From Bacteroidales bacterium UBA2714 (GTDB taxonomy: Bacteria > Bacteroidota > Bacteroidia > Bacteroidales > P3): a stretch of DNA of 59,134 nucleotides. This document shows positions 23,495-32,326 of the stretch, piece after piece. The DNA lies in contig DEKU01000056.1 in NCBI GenBank assembly GCA_002354035.1, positions 1 to 59,134 of the forward strand. Reading direction: 5' to 3'. Numbering within the stretch: the stretch's first letter is position 1; each line of letters starts with the position of its first letter. The position numbers were made by a program, and so were the translations under genes. The notes beneath the pieces were generated by a model that was not told the DNA's origin, made no database searches, and saw nothing but the letters and a program-made list of their open reading frames with translations.

Positions 23495-24640
23495 ATGAAA
23501 TTTCTACCGAAAAGCAGAAAGAAAGTGGCCAGGGGGTTGACGTTGTGGGTGTCGAACCACTACACCCCGACCCTGTTCGGCATCAGGGGCAAGTACGAAT
23601 CGTCGTATAAGTCGGGCCAGTATGTGGAGAGCGGCGGACCCGGCACGGGTTTCTTTGTCCGCAACAGTTCCAGCCGCACGTACAAGGCTTTTTGCCAGCA
23701 CGAGCGTGCCAAACTGATACCCGACTACTGGGCGATGGTGAGAGGCCAGGAGTTTGATTTCGACCGCGAGGTAAAGCGTGTCGAGGAAGCGCAGAACGCG
23801 TCGAGAAACGACCGCTGGCGCGAAATGATCCTGGAATCGTACGCCAACGTGCTGCCCATGGCCAAGGAGGCCGAGGAGGCCGAACGCATCATTGAGGCCA
23901 TCAAAGAGTTGTCGCACCGCAGACATAAACTGTCGTCGTACCAGACCCATATCATGTCCAGTTACAAGTCGAAGATTGCCCGCCTGGGGCACGACGTGCG
24001 CGACATCCAGCTGCATGTGCCCGACTTGTGCGGCGAGCAGCGCTATCAGCTTTTCGGTGGTGTGGTGGTGGCCTTTTCGCAAGTAGCGGCAAGCCATCGT
24101 ATTTGGAGCGTGAGGTCCAACTACAGCGGCTTGGAGTCGTCGTTTGTGCAGGTGTATTTCGACCTGGGTATTTTCAATTATATCCAGGCCCCCCTGATGA
24201 CTCCCATGTTGCGCGATGCCGAGGGCTACCGCTATTTCATCTATCCGGATTTCATCTTGAAGTCGAAGGATGCTGTCGACTTCAGCACCCACGACCTCCG
24301 TGGGCTGACATTCCTGTTCAGGGAGGTGCCATACGACATGGTGTCGAACATGGTGATAGACAGCTATTACGACCGCGAGAACACGGAGGATATCTCAACC
24401 CATGTCCATCGCCGCAACTATGAGCAGTTCGGCGACGGCCTGCTGGTGAATAAGGACACCAAGGCCTTGAACGAGATTGAGGAGGAGCACAAGCTTCGCG
24501 AGCGTGTGGTGGGAGAGTTGTATATCCCCGAGCTCTCGTTGCGCTATTATGTGCGCGACTTCAGGGCTTTGAAGGGTTTTGTGAAGGAGCTGAACCGATA
24601 CCAGCAAGACCTGGGTCCGGCCGACGAAAAGAAGGATTGA
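23495..24640 (+). CDS. Conserved-looking protein of unknown function, 381 residues
   Basis: Not recognised. It has no signal peptide and no hydrophobic helices, is basic at the N-terminus (MKFLPKSRKKVARGLTLWVS), and has a probable coiled-coil or long helical stretch at about residues 85-165 (EAEEAERIIEAIKELSHRR). A mixed alpha/beta part with many aromatic residues follows, and a charged C-terminal tail. Codon use matches its neighbours, so it is probably a real cytoplasmic protein. It lies 41 bp after lpd and 42 bp before the M23 peptidase gene on the same strand. Confidence 0.7.
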   Translation: MKFLPKSRKKVARGLTLWVSNHYTPTLFGIRGKYESSYKSGQYVESGGPGTGFFVRNSSSRTYKAFCQHERAKLIPDYWAMVRGQEFDFDREVKRVEEAQNASRNDRWREMILESYANVLPMAKEAEEAERIIEAIKELSHRRHKLSSYQTHIMSSYKSKIARLGHDVRDIQLHVPDLCGEQRYQLFGGVVVAFSQVAASHRIWSVRSNYSGLESSFVQVYFDLGIFNYIQAPLMTPMLRDAEGYRYFIYPDFILKSKDAVDFSTHDLRGLTFLFREVPYDMVSNMVIDSYYDRENTEDISTHVHRRNYEQFGDGLLVNKDTKALNEIEEEHKLRERVVGELYIPELSLRYYVRDFRALKGFVKELNRYQQDLGPADEKKD

Positions 24641-24682
24641 AATTGTTGAACCCCCAAACTCGAATCGAAGGACAGGCAACAG

Positions 24683-25654
24683 GTGAAGCGGAAACGGTTT
24701 GTGTATCGTTTTAATCCCCACACGCTCTCGTATGAGCGTGTGGAGGCCACGTGGCGCGACCGACTGCGGCGAGCCGTGACGACGGTGTTGCCCGGAGTGG
24801 TGGCAGGAATCGGCGTGGCCTTTGCACTGAGCAGCCTGATAGGGTCGCCGCAGGAGCGTTTGTTGCGAGCCGATGTGCGTGAGTACCGCAACGCCCTCGA
24901 GGTGATGAACCGCGACATGGAGCGGGCCGAGCGGGTGCTGTCCGACATCGAGGAGCGCGACAGCGCGGTGTACCGCACCATCTTCGGCGCCAAGCCAGTG
25001 GCGGAGGAGCGCAGGCATGTGGCCCCGGCCGACTACAGCCGTTGGGAGGGCAAAGCATCGGGCAAGCTGATTGAAAGCACCATGCAGCGTGTGGAGGAAC
25101 TGGAGCAGCGACTGTATTCGCAGTCGTTGTCGCTGGACGAGATATACCGCATGGCTGGCACCAAGCGCGAGCGCATGGCCCACATGCCGGCCATCATGCC
25201 GATATCGAAGCTGAACTGCCGCATGGTGAGTGGCTACGGCATGCGTTATCACCCCATCCTGCACTACCGGCGTATGCACACCGGCGTAGACCTCTCGGCG
25301 CAGCCCGGCACCCCTGTCCATGCCACGGCCGATGGGCGAGTGGTCACGGCAGGACGTGGCGAGGGCCTGGGAGGATACGGCGTGTGTGTGGTGGTGGACC
25401 ACGGCTACGGGTTCAAGACACTCTATGCTCACCTTCAGAATGTGAACGTAAAGGTGGGGCAGAAGGTGAACCGAGGCACAGTGGTGGGCTCGGTGGGTCG
25501 TACAGGTCTGGCCCAGGGCTACCACTTGCATTACGAGGTGATCCAAAACGGACAAAAGGTGAACCCGGTATACTATTTCTTCAACGACCTCACTCCAGAG
25601 GAGTACGACGAGGTGTTGGAGGCTTCGTATGCCGAGAATCAGTGCCTGAGTTGA
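24683..25654 (+). CDS. M23 family metallopeptidase (LytM-like), membrane-anchored
   Basis: 323 residues starting at a GTG at 24683; the N-terminus RFNPHTLSYERVE matches that of Bacteroidota M23 proteins, which supports this start. One membrane helix is near residues 34-53 (VLPGVVAGIGVAFALSSLIG), followed by a helical region with coiled-coil character. The C-terminal LytM domain has zinc ligands in RRMHTGVDLSA (His, Asp) and YHLHYEV (HxH), and GYGMRYHPILHYRR before them. It would cut peptide bridges in peptidoglycan or act as an activator of amidases. Its TGA overlaps an ATG that opens the frame leading into ispH. Confidence 0.92.
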   Translation: MKRKRFVYRFNPHTLSYERVEATWRDRLRRAVTTVLPGVVAGIGVAFALSSLIGSPQERLLRADVREYRNALEVMNRDMERAERVLSDIEERDSAVYRTIFGAKPVAEERRHVAPADYSRWEGKASGKLIESTMQRVEELEQRLYSQSLSLDEIYRMAGTKRERMAHMPAIMPISKLNCRMVSGYGMRYHPILHYRRMHTGVDLSAQPGTPVHATADGRVVTAGRGEGLGGYGVCVVVDHGYGFKTLYAHLQNVNVKVGQKVNRGTVVGSVGRTGLAQGYHLHYEVIQNGQKVNPVYYFFNDLTPEEYDEVLEASYAENQCLS

Positions 25655-25707
25655 TGGCGGCTGAAGGCTCGAAGATATTTAGGAACAATGGTATTAAGAG
25701 ATTGCTG

Positions 25708-26619
25708 ATGCAGATAGTGATAGACGATAATGCGGGATTCTGTTTCGGAGTGGTCAGAGCCATCGGCACCGCCGAGGAAGAGTTGAAGCACTCCGGCAGG
25801 TTGTACTGCTTGGGCGACATAGTGCACAACAACGCCGAGGTGGCACGACTGCGCGACAAGGGTTTGGAGGTGATTGAGACACTGGCCGACGTGAGGGACG
25901 CAAAGAACCCCCGTGTGCTAATCCGCGCCCATGGCGAGCCGCCTTCGACCTATGACGAGGCACAGCGCGAGGGGGTGGAGCTGGTGGATGCCACTTGCCC
26001 CATAGTGCTGGCTTTGCAGCAGCGCATTAAGAGGGGGTATGAGGAGATGCGGCTCAGGAATGGACAGGTGGTGATTTTCGGCAAGCCCGGCCATGCCGAG
26101 GTGGTGGGACTGTGCGGACAGACGGAAGGCAAAGCCGTGGTGGTGAGCAGTGCCGAGGACTTGGAGGAGATTGATTTCGATCGCCCCATCCGTCTCTATT
26201 CGCAGACCACCAAAAGCCGTGAAGAATACTCCCGCCTGATAGAGAATGTGCAACGCCGTATTGCCACACATCGCGGACCCTCCGCCGCTGGTGATACCGA
26301 TTTCTTTGTGGCCTACAACACTATTTGTAGTCGTGTGGCCAACCGGGCCACCAAACTTGAGGAGTTTGCGCGGGGTGTGGATGCCGTGTTGTTTGTGAGC
26401 GGGCAAGGAAGCTCCAACGGTCATTATTTATATGAATATTGCCGCCGGGTGCAGCCGCACACCTATCTGGTCTATGGACCCGAAGAGGTGGCAGGGCTGG
26501 CCGCTACCCTCTCCGCCGACGGGGCGGAGCAGGTGGGCATTACCGGTGCCACCAGCACGCCGCGCTGGCTGATGGAGGCCGTGGCCGAGGAGTTGTCGAA
26601 AACTAACGCAACGGAATGA
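25708..26619 (+). CDS. ispH: 4-hydroxy-3-methylbut-2-enyl diphosphate reductase
   Basis: 303 residues from the ATG at 25708 (MQIVIDDNAGFCFGVVRAIG), the family-typical N-terminus. The frame is open upstream through the M23 gene, including an ATG at 25653 that overlaps the M23 stop, but the added residues are not IspH-like. Last step of the MEP isoprenoid pathway: reduces HMBPP to IPP and DMAPP with a [4Fe-4S] cluster. The three ligand cysteines are in CFGV, VDATCPIV and YNTICSRV; other boxes are HNNAEVARLRDKG, RAHGEPP, GITGATSTP. Oxygen-sensitive and cytoplasmic. Confidence 0.96.
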   Translation: MQIVIDDNAGFCFGVVRAIGTAEEELKHSGRLYCLGDIVHNNAEVARLRDKGLEVIETLADVRDAKNPRVLIRAHGEPPSTYDEAQREGVELVDATCPIVLALQQRIKRGYEEMRLRNGQVVIFGKPGHAEVVGLCGQTEGKAVVVSSAEDLEEIDFDRPIRLYSQTTKSREEYSRLIENVQRRIATHRGPSAAGDTDFFVAYNTICSRVANRATKLEEFARGVDAVLFVSGQGSSNGHYLYEYCRRVQPHTYLVYGPEEVAGLAATLSADGAEQVGITGATSTPRWLMEAVAEELSKTNATE

Positions 26620-26647
26620 ACAGCAGCAAAAGAAAGGGACTACTGAC

Positions 26648-27781
26648 ATGCATTTGACCAATCTGAAACTGAGCAATTTCAAGTCGTATGGTGAGCTCGA
26701 CGCCGATTTCTGCCCCAATGTGAATTGTCTGGTTGGCAACAATGGGGTGGGGAAGACCAATTTGCTGGATGCCATGTATTACCTTTCGTTTTGCAAAAGT
26801 TGCAGAGGCAGCGGCGATGTGCCCAACATCAGGCGCGGCGAGGACTATTTTGCCATACATGGCCGTTATGCCTCGGCGGGCGATCCCGCACACGGCGCCG
26901 AAGAAGCCACGGCGGCATGTGTGTGCCGCAAAGGCCAGCCCAAGCAGATGAAATGGAACGGCAAGGTGTGCAAAACCCTTGGCGAGCATATAGGCCGTCT
27001 GCCACTGGTCATGGTGTCGCCACAGGATCAGGGTATCATAATGGAGGGCAGTGATGCGCGGAGGAAGTTTGTGGACGGAGTGTTGGCCCAGACCGACAGG
27101 GTATACCTGGACCACCTGCTGCAATATAGCCGTGCGCTGGAGCAGCGAAACAAGCTGCTGAAACTGTTCTGGGAGGCAGGAAACTGGGACGAAAGCCAGA
27201 TTGGGGTGTGGGACGAGCAGCTGGTGCGACATGGCACCGTGCTGAGAAGTAGCCGCCAACAGTTTTTCACGGATTTTGTGCCTTTGTTTGACGACTACTA
27301 TGGTTGGATAACCGATGGGAAGGAGAAGGGCGTGATAAGATACATGGCTGATGGGGAGACCCCGTTGGCACAGCAGCTGGCAGCCGCACGCAAACGCGAC
27401 AGGCAGGCCCTCTTCACCACCGTCGGACCCCACAAGGACGATGTGGAACTGACGGTGGGCGATATGGCTGTGCGCCGTTTCGGTTCGCAGGGACAGCAAA
27501 AGACCTTTGTGCTGGCTCTGAAACTGGCCCAGTTCGAGTATATTTTCCGCCGTGGCGGAGTAAAACCGATATTGCTGCTGGATGACGTCTTCGACAAGTT
27601 GGACATGGTGCGGGTGACGCAGTTGGTGGAATTGGTGGGGAGCGACCGTTTCGGACAGGTGTTCCTGACCGACACCCAGCCCGGCAGGGTAGAAGGAATA
27701 TTCGACGCAATACCCCAGGTGGAACATCTGATTTTCACCGTGGAGGATGGTGAACTCAAACAACAGGACGCCCGAGTGTGA
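26648..27781 (+). CDS. recF: DNA replication and repair protein RecF
   Basis: 377 residues. SMC-like ATPase that loads RecA at gaps with RecOR. It opens MHLTNLKLSNFKSYGELDAD, with Walker A VGNNGVGKTN at residues 29-38, signature-like RFGSQGQQKTFVLALKLAQF, and Walker B PILLLDDVFDKLD. Start codon at 26648, 28 bp after ispH. The stop overlaps the start region of the DUF721 gene, an association also seen in other Bacteroidota. dnaA, dnaN and gyrB are not next to it. Confidence 0.97.
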   Translation: MHLTNLKLSNFKSYGELDADFCPNVNCLVGNNGVGKTNLLDAMYYLSFCKSCRGSGDVPNIRRGEDYFAIHGRYASAGDPAHGAEEATAACVCRKGQPKQMKWNGKVCKTLGEHIGRLPLVMVSPQDQGIIMEGSDARRKFVDGVLAQTDRVYLDHLLQYSRALEQRNKLLKLFWEAGNWDESQIGVWDEQLVRHGTVLRSSRQQFFTDFVPLFDDYYGWITDGKEKGVIRYMADGETPLAQQLAAARKRDRQALFTTVGPHKDDVELTVGDMAVRRFGSQGQQKTFVLALKLAQFEYIFRRGGVKPILLLDDVFDKLDMVRVTQLVELVGSDRFGQVFLTDTQPGRVEGIFDAIPQVEHLIFTVEDGELKQQDARV

Positions 27782-27783
27782 TT

Positions 27784-28095
27784 ATGTATAGTAACGAACA
27801 TACCTTGCAGGACCTGCTGAAGCGAGCCTACCGCAGCCTCGACATGGAGGAGACGGTGACCGAGATAGAGGTGAAAACCGTGTATGAGCGGGTGGTGGGC
27901 GACCTTATCACCAAGCTGACCTGGAAAATCCGTTTCAAAAACGGCACGCTGGCATTGTCGGTGGCTTCGGCTGCATTGCGACATGAGCTGTGGTACCGAC
28001 GCGACTCGCTGATGGAGAAAATCAATGAGCAACTGGGTCGCAAGGTGGTTCATATTATTGTGTTCTACGAAACTGACGGCCTCGGCAAAAAGTAA
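27784..28095 (+). CDS. DUF721 (DciA-like) protein
   Basis: 103 residues from the ATG at 27784 (a GTG at 27778 overlaps the recF stop and is an alternative). A DUF721 domain occupies nearly all of it, with LKRAYRSLDMEETVTEIEV and the box LALSVASAALRHELWYRRDS. In other bacteria DciA interacts with the replicative helicase DnaB and helps load it. The Bacteroidota proteins are shorter than those of proteobacteria. Overlap with recF indicates translational coupling in a DNA replication/repair operon. Confidence 0.85.
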   Translation: MYSNEHTLQDLLKRAYRSLDMEETVTEIEVKTVYERVVGDLITKLTWKIRFKNGTLALSVASAALRHELWYRRDSLMEKINEQLGRKVVHIIVFYETDGLGKK

Positions 28096-28106
28096 TTACG
28101 AGAAGA

Positions 28107-29741
28107 ATGAAACAGATATTCAAAGCACTGAACATGATACGGCTTTGCGACAGCAGGGCCTTCTGGTTGCGCATTGTGTATGTGGTTATCACAAATGTGT
28201 TGCCACTTATCAACTTATACATCCTCAAGTTTTTGGTCGACTCCGTCAACACCGGCCAGCCCTCTGTGTTCATGGGCATCGAGATGACTACCTACAGGTC
28301 CTTGGCAATCTTCTGCATCATCTTTCTGCTCAACAGGATTGTGGCAGTGTTGAACAGTGTCAACAACGACATTATGTCGCAGCGGCTGGTGGACTATATC
28401 AGCGAGCGCATGCAAGGCCAATCAGCCAAGTTGGACATGGCCTATTTCGACAATCCCGACTATCACGACACCTACCACCGCGCCCAGCAGGAGGCCTCCT
28501 ACCGCCCCATCCAAATCCTCAACGGGTTTATGGGGATGCTTGGGTCGCTGATTTCTATTGCGGGTATCGTGGTGATGTTGACTGCCGTTTCGTGGTGGAT
28601 TATTGTGGTGATGGTGGCGGCTGTGGTGCCGTCGTTCATCGTCAGGATCATCAAAGCACGGCAGATCTATGCCTTCCGCAGGGGCAACACTCAGAACTAT
28701 CGCCGCACCAATTATTATACAGCTCTTCTGGGCGGTCGCGACTATGCCAAAGAGATGCGCACCTTTGGTCTGGCTCCCTATTTCAGAGAGCGGTTTGTGA
28801 AAATCCGCAGCGTGCTGGTGAAAGACCTCATCCGCATTTCGCAGCGGCTGGGTGTCTACGACTCGGTTTGTGCCGTGGTCGAAACGGCTGCTCTGTTCCT
28901 TGTCACCACCTTCCTTATCGTCAGCGCCACACAAGGCGCCATCACCACAGGTTCCTTCGTGGTACTCTTCGAGGCCTTCCGTCGCGGGCAGTCGTCCCTT
29001 TCCAGCTTGGTGAACAGCATCACGGGCTTGTACGACAACCGCCTTTTTATTGGCAACCTGTTTGAATTTCTCGACCTCCAGCCCTCCATTGTCAATGCCC
29101 CCGACCCCAAGCCTTTCCCCAAGCAGGTCAGCACCGTCGAATTCCGCGACATCTCGTTCCGCTATCCCAAGATGGAGCGCGACGTGTTGAGCCATTTCAG
29201 TCTCACCGCCCGTGCCGGCGAGGTGACACAGATTGAGGGCGAGAACGGCTTCGGCAAAACCACCTTGCTCAAACTGCTTCTCCGCCTCTATGACACCGAC
29301 AAGGGAGCCGTGCTGATCGACGGAGTCGACGTGCGCCAATACGACCTCAAAGAGCTGCGACGGGGCATCGGGGCAATATTTCAGGACTATGTTCGTTTCT
29401 ATTGCACAGCCGAGGAGAACATCGCTTTCGGCGACATATCCCACTACGACAGCGAGCGTGTGAAAACAGTGGCCCGCATGGCCGGTGTGGACAAGTATAT
29501 CGAGCGACTGCCCAAAGGCTATCAAACGCCCCTGGGCCGTATGTTCGACGGCGGCGAGGAGCTGAGCATGGGCCAATGGCAGCGCATCGCCCTGGCTCGG
29601 CAACTCTACAGCGACGCGCCGGTGCTGATATTCGACGAACCCACCGCCTGGATGGATGTCCCCTCGCGCGACCGTTTCTACCAGACCCTCGAGCAATTGA
29701 AACAAGCAAAAAAAGTAATCATTCTAATAAAACACGTATAA
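28107..29741 (+). CDS. ABC exporter-type half transporter with an odd, short ATPase end
   Basis: 544 residues: a six-helix membrane domain (about residues 15-310) fused to an ATPase domain (about 330-544). Walker A is GENGFGKTTLLKL, the Q-loop is IFQDYVRFYCTAEENIAFG, the signature is ELSMGQWQRIALARQL (LSMGQ where LSGGQ is usual), Walker B is VLIFDEPTAWMD (Glu kept, D-loop altered). The protein stops two codons after the switch region, at VIILIKHV, where the H-loop His is the second-last residue; the 30-40 residues that normally follow are missing. The next start codon is 4 bp further, so the end has been lost rather than split off. Substrate unknown. It lies 11 bp after the DUF721 gene. Confidence 0.85.
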   Translation: MKQIFKALNMIRLCDSRAFWLRIVYVVITNVLPLINLYILKFLVDSVNTGQPSVFMGIEMTTYRSLAIFCIIFLLNRIVAVLNSVNNDIMSQRLVDYISERMQGQSAKLDMAYFDNPDYHDTYHRAQQEASYRPIQILNGFMGMLGSLISIAGIVVMLTAVSWWIIVVMVAAVVPSFIVRIIKARQIYAFRRGNTQNYRRTNYYTALLGGRDYAKEMRTFGLAPYFRERFVKIRSVLVKDLIRISQRLGVYDSVCAVVETAALFLVTTFLIVSATQGAITTGSFVVLFEAFRRGQSSLSSLVNSITGLYDNRLFIGNLFEFLDLQPSIVNAPDPKPFPKQVSTVEFRDISFRYPKMERDVLSHFSLTARAGEVTQIEGENGFGKTTLLKLLLRLYDTDKGAVLIDGVDVRQYDLKELRRGIGAIFQDYVRFYCTAEENIAFGDISHYDSERVKTVARMAGVDKYIERLPKGYQTPLGRMFDGGEELSMGQWQRIALARQLYSDAPVLIFDEPTAWMDVPSRDRFYQTLEQLKQAKKVIILIKHV

Positions 29742-29744
29742 ACC

Positions 29745-31193
29745 ATGCAGTTTGAAATAAAACAAATAAACCCCAAAGATTACGCGGGCAATCTGATTTT
29801 CGTTTACGGCACCGAAGTGGCCGACCGCAACCTCCCCCTCAGCAAACGCGAGCTGGAGTATCTGAAAGAATGCCGTGAAAAGGATGCTGATTCGCTTGTA
29901 GTCTTCGACCGTTTGCCCTATAAACTCTTCGTCGTCAATTTCGATGGCGAGCGTCCTGCCGACGAGGCCCAGGAACGCCTGCGCCGCAGTGCCGACAAAG
30001 TGGCCACCCTGTTGCGCGATGCCAAGCAAACTGCCGTCACCCTCACCGGCGAAGGCGTCATCACCGAAGAGATTGTGGCCTTTGCCGAAGGCCTGTTCCT
30101 TGCCGACTACTCCTTCGACCGCTACAAGACCGAAAAGCCCTCCCACATCCAAACCCTCACCATCGACCACACCTTCCTCAGCAACGACGAGTTGCAGCGC
30201 AACGTGCGGTTGTGGGAATGCATCCACCAGTGCCGCGAATGGGTCAACACGCCTGTGGCCGACCTCAACGCCGAGCGATTTGCCTCCCTTTTGCAAAACC
30301 ACGCCGCCGAGGCAGGTGTGTCCTGCACCGTTTTCGACAAAAAGCAGATCGAGTGGCTGCGCATGGGTGGCCTCATAGCCGTGAACAAAGGCAGTGTCGA
30401 CGAGCCCCGCTTCGTAGTGCTCGAATACAAACCCGCCGACGCCCTCAACCAGAAGCCCCTGGCCCTTGTGGGCAAAGGCGTGATGTACGACACCGGCGGC
30501 CTCAACATCAAGCCGGACGACTACATGCGCGAAATGAAGTCCGACATGGCCGGTGCCGCCACCATGGCCTCCGTGGTCTTTGCCGCCGCCGCCAACCGTC
30601 TGCCCGTCCATCTTGTGGCCCTTCTGCCTCTTACCGACAACCGTCCGGGCTTCAACGCCTATGCTGCTGACGACGTGCTGCGCATGTACGATGGCACCAC
30701 CGTCGAGGTGGTCAACACCGACGCCGAAGGCCGCATCATCCTCGCCGACGCCATTGCCTATGCCGTCAGCAAATACGATCCCGAACTCATCATCGATGCC
30801 GCCACCCTCACCGGCGCTGCCGTCCGTGCCATCGGCACCTATGGCATTGTGGCCATGCAGCAAAATGCCGACAACGCGTTCAACCTCCTCAGCATTATGG
30901 GCAACAAAGTCTACGAGCGTCTCGTAGCTTTCCCCTTCTGGCCCGAATACGACGAACTCCTCAAATCCGAGGTCGCCGACCTCAAAAACTGCGGCATCGC
31001 ACAGGCCGGAAGCATCACCGCCGGCAAATTCCTCGCCCATTTTGCCCGCAAAACACCCTACATCCATCTCGACATTGCCGGGGTGGCCTTCTTCAGCAAA
31101 AAGCAGCACTACTATGCCCACGGAGCCTCCGGCTTCGGCATCCGTCTGCTCTATGCCTTCATCCAAACCTACGATATCCTCCACCAATCCTGA
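29745..31193 (+). CDS. Leucyl aminopeptidase, M17 family
   Basis: 482 residues. Cytosolic two-metal aminopeptidase that removes N-terminal residues from peptides. The metal/catalytic boxes are present: VGKGVMYDTGGLNIKP (Lys, Asp), MKSDMAGAATM (Asp), and the family signature NTDAEGRIILADA (Asp, Glu, Arg), followed by DAATLTGAAVRAIG. The N-terminal macro-like domain is less conserved, as usual. Starts 4 bp after the ABC exporter gene stop, so very likely co-transcribed. The plus strand becomes visibly C-rich from about 28.9 kb onward, including this gene. Confidence 0.95.
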   Translation: MQFEIKQINPKDYAGNLIFVYGTEVADRNLPLSKRELEYLKECREKDADSLVVFDRLPYKLFVVNFDGERPADEAQERLRRSADKVATLLRDAKQTAVTLTGEGVITEEIVAFAEGLFLADYSFDRYKTEKPSHIQTLTIDHTFLSNDELQRNVRLWECIHQCREWVNTPVADLNAERFASLLQNHAAEAGVSCTVFDKKQIEWLRMGGLIAVNKGSVDEPRFVVLEYKPADALNQKPLALVGKGVMYDTGGLNIKPDDYMREMKSDMAGAATMASVVFAAAANRLPVHLVALLPLTDNRPGFNAYAADDVLRMYDGTTVEVVNTDAEGRIILADAIAYAVSKYDPELIIDAATLTGAAVRAIGTYGIVAMQQNADNAFNLLSIMGNKVYERLVAFPFWPEYDELLKSEVADLKNCGIAQAGSITAGKFLAHFARKTPYIHLDIAGVAFFSKKQHYYAHGASGFGIRLLYAFIQTYDILHQS

Positions 31194-31282
31194 TCCGACA
31201 ACCCCTCTGCGGTCCTCCGCAGCACTGATAACATATTATTAATCATTCATCAGCGGACACCCTCCGCACAAACAACACACCA

Positions 31283-32326
31283 ATGGAAGAGAAAAAAAAC
31301 AACCCCCGCATACGCCTGGCCATCACCCAGGGCGATGTCAACGGCGTCGGCTATGAGGTAATACTCAAAACCTTCAGCGACAGTCGCATGTACGATATAT
31401 GCACCCCCATCCTCTATGGCTCCACCAAAGTGGCCTCCTACCACAAGAAACTCCTGGCACTCCATCAGGACCTCACCTTCAATGGCATACACTATGCCTC
31501 CGAAGCCGTCGACCGCCGCTTCAACGTGGTCAACCTCACCAGCGACGAAGTCAAGATCGAAGTGGGCAAACTGACCGAAGTGGCAGGCGAACAGTCGCGC
31601 CTCTCGCTGGCCCGTGCGTGCGAAGACCTCAAAAAGGGCGACGTCGACGTGCTGGTCACCGCCCCCATCAGCAAAAAGAACATCCAGTCGGCCGATTTCG
31701 ACTTCCCCGGCCACACCGAGTACCTCTCACACCAGTTCGGCTGTAGCAGCCTTATGATCATGGTGTGCGACCGCATTCGCATCGGCATCGTCACCAACCA
31801 TCTTGCCCTCAAGGATGTCCCCTCGGCCATCACCCACAACCTCCTGTACGACAAAATCATGCTCATGAACGAATCCCTCAAGCGTGACTTTGGTGTCCCC
31901 ATGCCCAAAATCGCCGTCCTGGCCATCGACCCCCACGCCGGCGACAACGGCGTCATCGGCACCCAGGACCAGACCGTGGTCAAGCCCGTCATCGACGAAG
32001 TCCAGAGCAAAGGCGTGCTGGCCTATGGCCCCTATCCCTCCGACGGTTTCTTCGGCAGCAGCGAATTCAACAAATTCGACGGTGTGCTGGCTCTCTACCA
32101 CGACCAAGGTCTCATCCCCTTCAAACTCATGTCCTTCACCGAGGGCGTAAACTTCACAGCCGGACTGCCCTACGTCCGCACCTCGCCTGCCCACGGCACC
32201 GCCTTCGACATTGCGGGCAAAGACAAAGCCAGCGAGCAGTCATTCCGCAGCGCCGTCTACCTCGCCTGCCAAATACTCCGCAACCGCAAAGAGTATGACG
32301 AACTAACTGCCGATCCCCTGCCTTGA
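31283..32326 (+). CDS. pdxA: 4-hydroxythreonine-4-phosphate dehydrogenase
   Basis: 347 residues. NAD-dependent oxidation of 4-phosphohydroxy-threonine in PLP synthesis (DXP-dependent route). Boxes: LAITQGDVNGVGYEVILKT, TAPISKKNIQ, the metal histidines in DFPGHTEYLS, AIDPHAGDNG and YHDQGLIPFK, and GLPYVRTSPAHGTAFDIAGK at the end. The last bases overlap the start of polA (TGATG), so the two are translationally coupled. The only other vitamin B6-related gene in the window is yggS, 28 kb away. Confidence 0.95.
   Translation: MEEKKNNPRIRLAITQGDVNGVGYEVILKTFSDSRMYDICTPILYGSTKVASYHKKLLALHQDLTFNGIHYASEAVDRRFNVVNLTSDEVKIEVGKLTEVAGEQSRLSLARACEDLKKGDVDVLVTAPISKKNIQSADFDFPGHTEYLSHQFGCSSLMIMVCDRIRIGIVTNHLALKDVPSAITHNLLYDKIMLMNESLKRDFGVPMPKIAVLAIDPHAGDNGVIGTQDQTVVKPVIDEVQSKGVLAYGPYPSDGFFGSSEFNKFDGVLALYHDQGLIPFKLMSFTEGVNFTAGLPYVRTSPAHGTAFDIAGKDKASEQSFRSAVYLACQILRNRKEYDELTADPLP

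Noticed and set aside
29724..31187. A 487-codon open frame antisense to the M17 aminopeptidase
   Set aside because: Gly/Val-rich shadow of a gene with a complete NTDAEGR signature.
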